From assembly GCA_040505895.1 (NCBI GenBank), contig JBEVXU010000001.1:62001-126000 (forward strand): DNA of 64,000 nt, in the 5' to 3' direction. The number at the start of each line of letters is the position of its first letter. Within the stretch, counting starts at the first letter, position 1. Made by a program: the position numbers and the translations under genes. Source of the DNA: Vondammii sp040505895. Lineage in GTDB: Bacteria; Pseudomonadota; Gammaproteobacteria; Chromatiales; Chromatiaceae. Below the pieces are notes generated by a model. That model worked only from the letters and a program-made list of their open reading frames with translations. It did not search any database and had not been told where the DNA came from. Positions 8,001 through 16,899 of this stretch are shown here, piece after piece.

Positions 8001-10184
8001 TTAACTTAAGGGTAGGCCAATAATGAATTTGCTGCCCTGTCCCAGAGCAGACTCCACTTCCATCCGGCCACCATGCTCATCACAGATAATAAAGTAGGAG
8101 ACCGACAGCCCAAGCCCTGTCCCCTCACCCGGTGGCCGGGTAGTAAAGAAGGGTTCAAAAATCCTTTTGCGAGTCGCCTCATCCATACCCGGACCATTAT
8201 CCTCCACCTCAAGGAGCAACATCTCTCTCTCCACGCGGACACGCAGAGTGATCCTAGGAGTAGCCTCTTTAGGCTTTTCACCGAACGACTGTGCCGCATT
8301 GCGCAGCAAATTCAGCAGCACCTGCTGGATCTCGGAGGCAATACACTTCACTGTCACCCCCCCGGACTCAAACTCTCTGACAATCTCAATATCCCTGAAA
8401 TCGAAGCGTTTTTTGAGATTGTAGTCCACCGCCGCCAGTTCCAGAGTCTGCTCTATCAGTTGCGCGATATCCTCTTCACTCTTCACCATCTCCGACCTGC
8501 GGCTGAACTGCAGCATATTACGCACGATCGCGCTGGCACGCTCACCCGCCTCGGTCATACCTCTCATAAAACTATCGATCTGGCGTTGCGCCGTGTAGTT
8601 CTGAACCAGCTCCAGATCCAGGCCCAGTTGCGCGGCCACCTCGAGATTTTTATCCAACTCAGGAGAGAGTCTGCGTTTGATATTTTGCAGCCCCTGCAGA
8701 ATACCCCCGAGTGGATTGTTCAGTTCGTGAGCCATTCCCGCCGCCAAGCCTCCCACCGACATCATCTTCTCAGTCTGCACCATGGTGGACTCCATACGTT
8801 TGCGCTCGGTGACATCATGCACCACACCAAGCATACGCAGAGGTTTACCGGAGTCATCCCTACTCACCTCCCCCTGCTCTTGAACATACCGCACTTCACC
8901 ATCGGGGCGGATCACCCTGTGCTCAATCTTATAAGGCGCGTGACCCTTCACTGCACTATCGACAGCCTCGATAACTTTATCCCGGTCTTCCGGATGGATC
9001 GTCTCCAGAAACCCCTCATAGGAGGCGGCAAACTGTCCGGGCTGGAGACCGAAAATACGGTAGATTTCGTCAGACCACGTGAGGCCGCCGCCCTGTATAT
9101 CCCACTCCCAGTTACCCAAATTGGCGATTCGCTGGGCCTTTTCCAGACTTTTCTCACTGCTTCTCAGGCGCTCCTCAGTCTGCTTGCGCTCATGGTTCTC
9201 CCGTTGCAGCTCCACGGTGCGCTGGTCAACCCGCGACTCCAGCTCTACATTCAACTGCTGCAGTGCCTGCTGAGCCTTGTCCCGATCCTCCATGGTCGCC
9301 TTCAGATCCCTGTAGAGCACCACCGTGGCACGGTAGCGCCAGTAGGTCATGGCGATGACGACCACAAACAGCAGCAAGCCACCGCCACCGCCACCCACCC
9401 ACAGAACGCGCTGTACCGTCCAGTAAGGCTCCGGAGCACCGAACCAGCGGCTGTAGATCTCTGCATAGGTTGTGCTGCCGACAAACTGCTTTACGGCGGC
9501 ATTCATGCTGGCGAGCAGTGCATCATCACCCTTACGTACAGCAATCGCCCGCTTGATCTCTTTCAGTGGCGGCCCGACCTGCTTGATCAGTCCCTCCACA
9601 CCCGCCCCTCTCGCGCTCTTCCAGGCCACCGGTATGGGAAATGCGAAGGCCTCCACTTCACCCGCCAACAGGGCGAACAGCGCATGCTCATGGGCATCGA
9701 AAGTGACGACCTCGATATTCTCTGCGGCTTTGAGCAGCCTGAGGCCCACGTTCTGCACCACACCGGCGGCACGCTTGCCGGCAAGGTCTTTAAGTCCAGT
9801 GATCTGCTGGTTTGTTTCGCGCACGAAGAGACCGATGGCGAAGGTCTCCACCGGGTTGGTGAATGAGAAAAACTCAGCCCGTTGAGGCGTTATACCCATA
9901 TTGGGTATCAGGTCCACCTCACCGTTTTTAAGCGCCTCCATGGTAGCTACCCAACCGTCGAATATACGGTATTCCAGTTGAACCCCGGCTATTTGAGCGA
10001 CCTCACCCAGAAGCTCCACGGCGAATCCGCCCGGCTTCTGTTTCTCATCCACATGGTAGTGGGGTGGAAAATCCCCTGGCATGGCTACCACCAAGCGCTC
10101 TGCCTGCTGCCCAAAGGCCTGCATATTGGGATACAGGCAGGCGAGAAGCAACAGCACAAAAATCCTGATCAAGTGGCGCATCAT
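8001..10184 (-). CDS. Histidine kinase with fused periplasmic binding-protein sensor (PBPb-TM-PAS-kinase)
   Basis: Start chosen at ATG 10184 (MMRHLIRIF), which leads directly into a signal sequence ending near MQAFGQQ; longer in-frame starts would overlap the upstream kinase by about 200 bases. It has 727 residues. An SBP_bac_3 domain covers about 28-255 (RLVVAMPGDFPPHYHVDEKQKPGGFAVELL, then GVTPQRAEFFSFTNP-like spacing). Then come a glycine-rich TM helix about 263-288, a coiled coil, a PAS_3-type domain about 365-475, DHp with H486 (GMAHELNNPLGG) and an ATPase domain (DNGPGM, GTGLGLSVSYF). It is BvgS/EvgS-like in having a periplasmic solute-binding sensor, but has a single PBPb and no receiver. 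It starts 1 base after the upstream kinase stop, implying coupling. Confidence 0.9.
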   Translation of the reverse strand: MMRHLIRIFVLLLLACLYPNMQAFGQQAERLVVAMPGDFPPHYHVDEKQKPGGFAVELLGEVAQIAGVQLEYRIFDGWVATMEALKNGEVDLIPNMGITPQRAEFFSFTNPVETFAIGLFVRETNQQITGLKDLAGKRAAGVVQNVGLRLLKAAENIEVVTFDAHEHALFALLAGEVEAFAFPIPVAWKSARGAGVEGLIKQVGPPLKEIKRAIAVRKGDDALLASMNAAVKQFVGSTTYAEIYSRWFGAPEPYWTVQRVLWVGGGGGGLLLFVVVIAMTYWRYRATVVLYRDLKATMEDRDKAQQALQQLNVELESRVDQRTVELQRENHERKQTEERLRSSEKSLEKAQRIANLGNWEWDIQGGGLTWSDEIYRIFGLQPGQFAASYEGFLETIHPEDRDKVIEAVDSAVKGHAPYKIEHRVIRPDGEVRYVQEQGEVSRDDSGKPLRMLGVVHDVTERKRMESTMVQTEKMMSVGGLAAGMAHELNNPLGGILQGLQNIKRRLSPELDKNLEVAAQLGLDLELVQNYTAQRQIDSFMRGMTEAGERASAIVRNMLQFSRRSEMVKSEEDIAQLIEQTLELAAVDYNLKKRFDFRDIEIVREFESGGVTVKCIASEIQQVLLNLLRNAAQSFGEKPKEATPRITLRVRVEREMLLLEVEDNGPGMDEATRKRIFEPFFTTRPPGEGTGLGLSVSYFIICDEHGGRMEVESALGQGSKFIIGLPLS

Positions 10185-10185
10185 C

Positions 10186-11787
10186 TTATCGTTCCGGCCA
10201 TCGATCCTCGCCCCGCAAATCACCCTCCTGCCATAACGGTAGCTTGATGACAAACTTGGCGCCCTTATCAGGCGTGGACTCAACAAACATCTCACCTCCA
10301 TGCTCATCGCAAACAATGAAGTAGGAGACCGAGAGCCCCAACCCGGTACCTTCCCCTGGCGGACGGGTGGTAAAAAAGGGCTCAAAGGCCCGGTTCCGAG
10401 CCGTCTCGGTCATTCCCACACCGTTGTCCTCCACCTCGATCTGCACCATGCCGCCCTCTCTGTGGAGACCCAACCGAATTCTGGCCACCCCCTCCTTATC
10501 CACCCTCGCGAACAGCGCTTGAGCTGCATTGCGCAGCAGGTTGAGTAGCACCTGCTGAATCTCGGTTACCACACATCTCACCGCCGGCAGAGCGGCCTCA
10601 TAGTCACGTACCACCTCAATCCTTCGAAAGTCGTATCGCTTCTTCAGATCATAGTCCACTGAGGCCAGCTCAAGCGTCGTATCTACCAGCGATGTCATCT
10701 CAACGGCAGAGAAACCCGGCTCGGTCTTGCGGCTGAAACTCAACATATTTTCAACAATACCGCTGGCGCGCCGACCGGCCTCAGCGATGCCCTCCATGAG
10801 ATGGTAGACCTCCCGCTGCTGCAAATATTTGTCAACCAGGCCTAAATCGAGCCCCAGTGACTTGGCAGCTTCACGGTTCTTTAGGAGTTCCGGACTGAGA
10901 CGCCTGCGTACATTCTGCATACCCTGCAACATACCGCCCAAAGGGTTGTTGATCTCGTGGGCCATGCCCGCGGCCAGACCACCCACCGACATCATCTTCT
11001 CGGTCTGCATCATCATCTCTTCCATACGCACTCTTTCAGTCACATCATCGAAACGTATGACAGCGCCGGTAGCAGCGTTGGCTACCAGGGGGAAAATTGT
11101 GATGTCTGCATAACGGTGCTCGCCTTCAACCTCATGAATATGGCGCTCTACCGACTGGGCCTGATTTTCACGGATAGCCGTACGCACCCGCTCCATCTGC
11201 TCCGAGAGTACCGGTATCACCTGCTCCAGCCCCCTCCCCGCCGCCTGCTCCCTGCCTACACCACTATACTGTTCCGCCTCCCGGTTCCAGTGGGTGATGA
11301 CACCATCTTCATCCACACCCACCAATACTGACGGCATGGAGTCGATGACATTCTGGAGGTAGTGACGCAGTTGATCCAGTTCGTCTTCCGCCTGCCGTCG
11401 CTGCCCCCGGTTTTCGGCTTCAGTCAACTCCCGCTCAATGGCTGGTATCAGACGCCCCAACTTCTGTTTGGAAATATAGTCGTGGGCGCCGCTGCGCATG
11501 ATGTCGACGGCGACCTCCTCGTTCACTTGGCCTGAAACCACAATAAAGGGGATATCCAGAAGCAGTGAGTGGTAGACGGCAAGTGCCGCAGGCGCGCTGA
11601 AGTGAGGCAATACATAATCGACAAGCAGAAGATCCCACGCCTGACCTTCCAGGGCCGAGCGCATCTCAGCCTCAGTCTCCACCCGCTCTATTACCGGTGC
11701 AAAACCGCCTTGGAGAAGGGCATCCTCCAGTAGTAACGCCTCGTCTTCCGAGTCTTCGACCAATAGAATGTTGAGTCGGCTGCCCAT
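10186..11787 (-). CDS. Soluble hybrid: receiver-PAS-histidine kinase
   Basis: A 533-residue cytoplasmic protein without membrane segments. The receiver spans about 5-125 (ED at 11-12, phosphoacceptor D57 in LLVDYVLP, lysine in YISKQKLG). A PAS domain covers about 140-255 (YLQNVIDSMPSVLVGVDEDG), DHp has H277 in GMAHEINNPLGG, and the ATPase domain has DNGVGM and GTGLGLSVSYF. A receiver ahead of the kinase suggests it is activated by phosphotransfer from another kinase, making it an intermediate node. Its start overlaps the stop of the upstream Rcp1-like receiver by one base (TAATG), a sign of translational coupling. Confidence 0.92.
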   Translation of the reverse strand: MGSRLNILLVEDSEDEALLLEDALLQGGFAPVIERVETEAEMRSALEGQAWDLLLVDYVLPHFSAPAALAVYHSLLLDIPFIVVSGQVNEEVAVDIMRSGAHDYISKQKLGRLIPAIERELTEAENRGQRRQAEDELDQLRHYLQNVIDSMPSVLVGVDEDGVITHWNREAEQYSGVGREQAAGRGLEQVIPVLSEQMERVRTAIRENQAQSVERHIHEVEGEHRYADITIFPLVANAATGAVIRFDDVTERVRMEEMMMQTEKMMSVGGLAAGMAHEINNPLGGMLQGMQNVRRRLSPELLKNREAAKSLGLDLGLVDKYLQQREVYHLMEGIAEAGRRASGIVENMLSFSRKTEPGFSAVEMTSLVDTTLELASVDYDLKKRYDFRRIEVVRDYEAALPAVRCVVTEIQQVLLNLLRNAAQALFARVDKEGVARIRLGLHREGGMVQIEVEDNGVGMTETARNRAFEPFFTTRPPGEGTGLGLSVSYFIVCDEHGGEMFVESTPDKGAKFVIKLPLWQEGDLRGEDRWPER

Positions 11788-12242
11788 TACTCTCCAACCC
11801 CTTCACCCGGTAGTTCATTCAGATCCAACCAATAAAGCCTCAATGCCTTCACTGCCCCCATAAACGCCTCGTAGCTGACCGGTTTACGCACATAACCGTT
11901 GGCTCCTAAATTATAGCTGGTCAATCGGTCCTCCTCCTGAGAGGAAGAGGTCAAAACAACCACAGGCAACCGCCTTGTTCTTTGATCCTGACGCAACCGC
12001 TTAAGTACCTGAAGACCACTCATTTTTGGCAGATTGAGATCCAGCAGCGTAAGCTTTGGACAGAATGCCCCTTGCTGTGCGTAATCACCCTCGCCAAAGA
12101 GGCAGTCGAGCGCTTCCTCTCCGTTGCGTACCACCTGAACCTGATCATCCATCTCATGCTGTCTGAATGCATCGAGTGTCAATTCAAGGTCATCAGGGTT
12201 ATCTTCGACCAGCAGGACGATTTTCTTTATCTTTTGTGTCAT
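11787..12242 (-). CDS. Rcp1-like single-domain response regulator
   Basis: A 151-residue receiver of the Rcp1 type, recognised by LLVEDNPDDLELT at the start, phosphoacceptor D68 in LLDLNLPKMSGLQVLKRLR, the VVVLTSSSQEED segment and the lysine in YVRKPVSYEAF. Such regulators are usually encoded next to phytochrome-like SHDLRAPL kinases, which is exactly the upstream gene here (18 bases apart). The pair is therefore likely a cognate unit. With no output domain, it may pass phosphate on to the receiver-PAS-kinase encoded immediately downstream, whose gene overlaps this one. Confidence 0.92.
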   Translation of the reverse strand: MTQKIKKIVLLVEDNPDDLELTLDAFRQHEMDDQVQVVRNGEEALDCLFGEGDYAQQGAFCPKLTLLDLNLPKMSGLQVLKRLRQDQRTRRLPVVVLTSSSQEEDRLTSYNLGANGYVRKPVSYEAFMGAVKALRLYWLDLNELPGEGVGE

Positions 12243-12260
12243 GTTTACCCTTACCAGGTG

Positions 12261-14030
12261 TTACAGGGTGAAGTAGAAAGCAGCACCCTCACCCAGCTTA
12301 CCCTCACCCCACAATTTACCGCCGTGGCGTTGAATGATGCGCTGTACCGTGGCCAACCCAATGCCGGTTCCCTGAAACTCTTCATCAGTGTGCAGCCGCT
12401 GAAAAGGCCTGAACAGCTTGTCCGCATAGGCCATATCGAAACCTGCGCCGTTGTCCCTGACAAAGAAGGCAGCTTCACCTTCAGCTTCTGTTGCACCGAA
12501 CTCAATCATCGCCTGTGCTCTCTTGCCGGTATACTTAAAGGCGTTGCCCAGCAGGTTCTCCAGAACTATTTTGAGCATCCCGGCATCACATTGGGCTATA
12601 CAACCGCCGGCGATGACAAACTCAACCTGCCGTTCTTCCGCCGTCTGTTGCAGGTCAGTGGCCATCGCGGAAGCGATCTGACTCAGATCCACCTGCGCCA
12701 GTGTCAATTCCCCCCGGGTCAGGCGCGACAGCCGCAGCATGTCATCAATCAACTCTCCCATGCGCCGGGCATTTGCCATCACCCGTTCCAGTAAATGCTG
12801 ACCACGATCGTCCAACCTGTCGGGATAATCCCGCACCAGCATCCGACTGAATCCATCGAGGCTACGCAGAGGTGCCCTTAGATCATGAGAAACCGAATAG
12901 GTGAATGCCTCCAGCTCCTTATTAAGGGCATTGACAGTGATCAGTTTCTGATTAAGCTGCTGATTCAAACCTTTGACCCGCTCCTCCGCAGCCACCTGTT
13001 TCTGGTAGGTACGGGCATTGCTCAGTGCCAGGGCGATAACCGGGGTGATACTGAGAGAGAGATTGAGGTAGTGCTGGCGATACTGGGGAAAGGTGATACC
13101 TTTTACAGATACGACACCATAGCGCATGCCCTGACGTTCGATAACCAGGGTAAACCCACCACCCTGATCGTCCAGTTGATAACGCGTCGTAAAACCTGCA
13201 AGCCGTTTAGTCTCTGCATCATCAACCGTACTAAATGGCGGTGTAAAAACGATCTCTCCCGGACCTTCATCCGATAGCGGCAGGTAGACCACCTGCCCCG
13301 GACCACAAAACATGGTGAAAAGCTCCAACACCCGCTCCACCACTGAGACCTCGTCGGTTAGTGCAGTAATACCACTGATCAGGTCATTGACCATGGCGTA
13401 GTCCGCCAGCTGCCGCTCTTTCTCCTGGAGCATCCCATTTTGCTGTTTTCCTTCCTGCCACTCTGCAACCAGTGCCCTGATAAACAGCCGTAGAGAATCG
13501 AGTCCCACATTGACCCGTTCCCAGGGTAATCCGGCCTTATCGGCAAATGCTTCCAGCTTTTCAACCACAGCCGGCTCGATCCCGGTGTCCAACAGAAGCA
13601 GGCGATTGGTGGACTCCAGGAAAAATGCCTTGGCGTCAGCATCGTCAAAGCCCCACTTCTGATACTGTGCCTGCCAATTATTGAGCATCCCAGGCGTCAC
13701 TAGATGGACCCCCTGCTTCAGGTAACCGTCAAGCTGCTCTGGCCCAAGGAACAGTTCAAAGCACTGCTCCATAGGGTGAAAACGAGCATCCTCGGATAAG
13801 GTATTCTGGTCAAACTCACAGAGGCAGTGTCCACCCAAAATGCACACTGAACCTGCCCCCTCGCCCAGCTCAGCAAGGGAGTGACTCAGGGTCTTGGCAA
13901 CAGCAGATGGATGGTCGCAATCGGCGGTGTACGCAACTACGTCCACGTTGCCGAACTTCTCCTCCTCGACAACACGTACCACCTCTCTGTAGAAGTAGTC
14001 ACAGACCAGCAGTGTGAGTCTATTGGGCAT
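12261..14030 (-). CDS. Histidine kinase with N-terminal DUF1638-like domain
   Basis: A 589-residue protein without a membrane helix. Residues 1-200 carry CDYFYREV, GGHCLCEF and a segment QCFELFLGPEQLDGYLKQGV followed by HLVTPGMLNNW. This resembles the CI-LLLGS ... GTYYLTPGW pattern of DUF1638 proteins; I rate that match as moderate. A GAF-like region follows at about 215-340, then a coiled coil, DHp with H382 in SVSHDLRAPLRSLDGFS, and an ATPase domain with DNGAGFD and GTGIGLATV. The core is of the phytochrome/Cph1 type and differs from the other five kinases here. No Shine-Dalgarno precedes ATG 14030; a strong one stands 69 bases upstream, separated by an in-frame TAG. Confidence 0.82.
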   Translation of the reverse strand: MPNRLTLLVCDYFYREVVRVVEEEKFGNVDVVAYTADCDHPSAVAKTLSHSLAELGEGAGSVCILGGHCLCEFDQNTLSEDARFHPMEQCFELFLGPEQLDGYLKQGVHLVTPGMLNNWQAQYQKWGFDDADAKAFFLESTNRLLLLDTGIEPAVVEKLEAFADKAGLPWERVNVGLDSLRLFIRALVAEWQEGKQQNGMLQEKERQLADYAMVNDLISGITALTDEVSVVERVLELFTMFCGPGQVVYLPLSDEGPGEIVFTPPFSTVDDAETKRLAGFTTRYQLDDQGGGFTLVIERQGMRYGVVSVKGITFPQYRQHYLNLSLSITPVIALALSNARTYQKQVAAEERVKGLNQQLNQKLITVNALNKELEAFTYSVSHDLRAPLRSLDGFSRMLVRDYPDRLDDRGQHLLERVMANARRMGELIDDMLRLSRLTRGELTLAQVDLSQIASAMATDLQQTAEERQVEFVIAGGCIAQCDAGMLKIVLENLLGNAFKYTGKRAQAMIEFGATEAEGEAAFFVRDNGAGFDMAYADKLFRPFQRLHTDEEFQGTGIGLATVQRIIQRHGGKLWGEGKLGEGAAFYFTL

Positions 14031-14036
14031 ACTAGG

Positions 14037-14099
14037 CTAATCGATCCAGTCCAACTGGGTAGCGTCCCCACCAGAAGATAGAGCTTCAATCTCATTCAT
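14037..14099 (-). CDS. 20-codon leader ORF, in frame with the DUF1638-like kinase and ended by TAG
   Basis: ATG 14099 is preceded by AGGAGGAAG at good spacing, the best ribosome site in this operon. It reads MNEIEALSSGGDATQLDWID, then TAG at 14037-14039, then CCT AGT and the ATG of the kinase at 14030, all in one frame. Three explanations are possible: a leader peptide that couples translation to the kinase, a recent nonsense change that shortened the kinase by 23 residues, or read-through of the amber codon. The sequence alone cannot choose, but coupling is the simplest. Confidence 0.5.
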   Translation of the reverse strand: MNEIEALSSGGDATQLDWID

Positions 14100-14157
14100 C
14101 GAACTCTTCCTCCTTAATGGTAGCTTATGAATATCCGCTATTCCCAAATATCCCGAT

Positions 14158-16863
14158 TCATCGATCTCCCGCAGGCAGAAGAATAGAAAATATTGTGCCC
14201 TTACCCGGTATCGAACGGACACTCAACTTTCCATTGTGTTCATCGTTGACGATAAAATAGGAGACAGATAACCCCAGCCCGGTACCCTGTCCCGGCGGGC
14301 GCGTGGTGAAGAAGGGTTCAAACACACGCTGCGCTGTGGGCTCATCAATACCGGGACCGTTGTCCTCCACCTCGATCAGAACCATCTCTTCCCTGAGGGC
14401 TGTCCGTAGTACAATCCTGGCCTGATCTGTACGATCTTCTTGGAGGCTTATGGCTTGGGCCGCATTACGTAACAGGTTCAGCAACACCTGCTGAATTTCC
14501 GAGGCGATGCAGGAGACGGGGGGGGCACAGGGATCATAGTCACGCTCGATCACAATATTGCGAAAATCGTACTTCTTCTTTAGATCGTAATCGACCGAGG
14601 CCAGCTCCAAGGTGCGTTCGATCAGTGGCACGATCTCCTCGGACTGCATCACCATCTCTGCCTTGCGGCTGAACTGCAGCATATTGTTGACGATGTCGCC
14701 GGCGCGCCGCGCCGCTTCGCTGATGCCGTCCAGAAAATGCCGGATCTGACGTTGCTCCATGTACTCCTGCATCCTCTCCAGATCCAGCCCCAACTCCCTG
14801 GCCAGCTCCAGGTTTTTATCCAGTTCCGGAGAGAACCTGCGTTGGACGTTCTGCAAGCCCTGCAGTACACCACCCAGGGGATTGTTCAGCTCATGAGCCA
14901 TGCCGGCAGCCAAACCACCCACCGACATCATCTTCTCGGTCTGCACCATGGTAGACTCCATACGCACCCGCTCTGTCACATCATCGATACGCAGCACCGC
15001 CCCCTGCCGTCCTTCACCCGTCAGGGGGTAGAGCACAAGGTCCAGATATCTCTGTTCGTTTCCAACCTGCTTGAGCACACGCAGCAGTTTGAGAGGGCTA
15101 TCCTGGGTGATCGCTTGTTTGATCGCTGCCATCTGCTCTGTGAACTGGGGCAGCAGCTGTTCCATAGGCTGCCCTATGGCCTGAGAGGAGGGAATAGCAC
15201 TCAATACAGCAGCCTCCGGATTCCAGTGGGTAACACGGCCGTCGGTATCCAGGCCAATAAGCACGGAGGGCATGGAATCGACCACATTGTGTAGATATTG
15301 GCGGGTTTCATTGAGTTCAGACTCCATCTGTTTGCGTTCCGAGATATCCCAAAACACCCCCAAAATGCCGATCACCTTGCCCGATTCATCTCGCACCGGC
15401 ACCTTGACGATATGCACGGTATGCTGCGTTCCATCCAGGATATAACCTTGATCCAGTTCGACAACACACCCCCCCTGCATAATTTTCTGATCATCTCTTC
15501 GATACTTCTCAGCAAACTCAGGGTCATGGAAGACAAAGTCATCATTGCCCACAAACTCTTCGGGCTGCCGGCCAAAACCTGCTGCATAACTGGGATTGAC
15601 TGCCATGTAGATGGAGTTCCGGTCTTTGTAGAAGACCTTCTGGGGGATGTTCACCAGCAGGTTTCTGTACTTGGCCTCACTTTCGCGCAGGGCATCCTCC
15701 ATCTCCCAGCGCTCGGTTATATCGTGCAGTGTGCCCATCATGTGCGTGGTACCCGTGGATGGATCAACGCTCACATCCCCCTCGACCTGCATCACCCGTA
15801 CCGTATCGTCGGGACGCACCATGTGAAATTGATGACGACCTGTTCCGCCGATCCTGTTCGCCGCCTCTCTCATCCATCCTTCAACTGCTTCCTGCTCTTG
15901 CGGGTGCACGAAGCTCAACATTTGATCAAAAGTAACATCTTGGGTTTGAGGCGGAATACCAAAAGCCATAAACATCTCTTCCGAGCAGATGATCTTGTCG
16001 CTCTCGATATCCCAATCCCAGCTTCCGAGCTGGGCGATATGCTCGGCGTGCATCAGACGCTTACGACTCGCCCGTAGCGCCTCTTCATTTCGCCTTCTCT
16101 CTTCGACTTCTGTATTGAGCTGGTCACGAGAAGCCAGGGTAGCCTGCAGACGCGTCGCCATCCGATCAAAGGCAAAGCCCAAGTCGCCCAGCTCATCGTT
16201 GGATATATGGCCCACCCTGTAGTCAAGAGTGCCATCACCGATAACTTCAGTGCCCTCCTTCAGCTTATCCAGGGGCCGGATGATCTGCCTGCCCATGATA
16301 ATGCCGAAAAAACTCAACAGCAGGATAAGAAGCAGAGTAAAGAGAATAATCAGTCTATCCTGAAGGTCACGGATACCCGTCACCTGATCAGCGCTAAAAC
16401 TGCCCAGTGCCAATGCGTCCGAAATCATGTTCTGGGTCAGCATGAAGATTTGATCGGCAGTACGCTGCTGCCGTTCCGTTAGACCGGAGGCATGCATGGT
16501 TGTTTTTTCGGCGATAATAAAAAATCGCAGGTGTAGTTCCAATAAGGAGGCATGGGATTGCTGTAGCCTATCAAGGAGCTCAATCGTCCCTTGTTGGCCG
16601 GTATCCGCATGGGACATCAGGCCGGCCAGCTCCTCATGCTTGAGCAGCCACTGTTTTCTTGCCCTGCTCTCCCGGGGATAGCGAACAAATTCTGCCGCAA
16701 GATGATAGAGGCTTGAAGTGTTCTGAGTAATCTCAGTGATCAGCCTGTTATAGACCAGAGCGGCATCGACCCGCGTGGCCATCCACTGCTGGAGAGCCGT
16801 GACGCTGATCCCGAATAGGACCGGGACCATAATAATCATCCAAATCCTGGTCCTGATTTTCAT
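14158..16863 (-). CDS. Membrane histidine kinase: helical periplasmic domain, HAMP, three PAS, kinase core
   Basis: A 901-residue protein. TM1 is about 8-26, and a short, mostly helical periplasmic domain follows (about 30-165, with TSSLYHLAAEFVRYPRE and STMHASGL-like helices). TM2 is about 172-192, then HAMP (RPLDKLKEGTEVIGDGTLDYRV). A coiled link leads to three PAS domains at about 270-385, 390-510 and 520-635, then DHp with H657 (GMAHELNNPLGG) and an ATPase domain (DNGPGID, GTGLGLSVSYF). It starts 36 bases after the stop of the binding-protein gene, so the two are probably one transcription unit and the binding protein may feed its signal to this kinase. Confidence 0.92.
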   Translation of the reverse strand: MKIRTRIWMIIMVPVLFGISVTALQQWMATRVDAALVYNRLITEITQNTSSLYHLAAEFVRYPRESRARKQWLLKHEELAGLMSHADTGQQGTIELLDRLQQSHASLLELHLRFFIIAEKTTMHASGLTERQQRTADQIFMLTQNMISDALALGSFSADQVTGIRDLQDRLIILFTLLLILLLSFFGIIMGRQIIRPLDKLKEGTEVIGDGTLDYRVGHISNDELGDLGFAFDRMATRLQATLASRDQLNTEVEERRRNEEALRASRKRLMHAEHIAQLGSWDWDIESDKIICSEEMFMAFGIPPQTQDVTFDQMLSFVHPQEQEAVEGWMREAANRIGGTGRHQFHMVRPDDTVRVMQVEGDVSVDPSTGTTHMMGTLHDITERWEMEDALRESEAKYRNLLVNIPQKVFYKDRNSIYMAVNPSYAAGFGRQPEEFVGNDDFVFHDPEFAEKYRRDDQKIMQGGCVVELDQGYILDGTQHTVHIVKVPVRDESGKVIGILGVFWDISERKQMESELNETRQYLHNVVDSMPSVLIGLDTDGRVTHWNPEAAVLSAIPSSQAIGQPMEQLLPQFTEQMAAIKQAITQDSPLKLLRVLKQVGNEQRYLDLVLYPLTGEGRQGAVLRIDDVTERVRMESTMVQTEKMMSVGGLAAGMAHELNNPLGGVLQGLQNVQRRFSPELDKNLELARELGLDLERMQEYMEQRQIRHFLDGISEAARRAGDIVNNMLQFSRKAEMVMQSEEIVPLIERTLELASVDYDLKKKYDFRNIVIERDYDPCAPPVSCIASEIQQVLLNLLRNAAQAISLQEDRTDQARIVLRTALREEMVLIEVEDNGPGIDEPTAQRVFEPFFTTRPPGQGTGLGLSVSYFIVNDEHNGKLSVRSIPGKGTIFSILLPAGDR

Positions 16864-16899
16864 AATATTGGCTTGCTAATTATCATGAATAGATCAATC

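Noticed and set aside
8073..9866. 597-codon open frame on the plus strand
   Set aside because: It lies opposite the PBPb kinase and is rich in His/Leu/Gln runs typical of antisense translation; the minus-strand product has clear domains.
11982..12794. 270-codon plus-strand frame
   Set aside because: Antisense to the Rcp1-like receiver and DUF1638-like kinase, with no domain of its own.
14037..14099. Pyrrolysine insertion at the amber codon
   Set aside because: No pyl genes are visible in the window and coupling explains the layout; kept only as a remote alternative.
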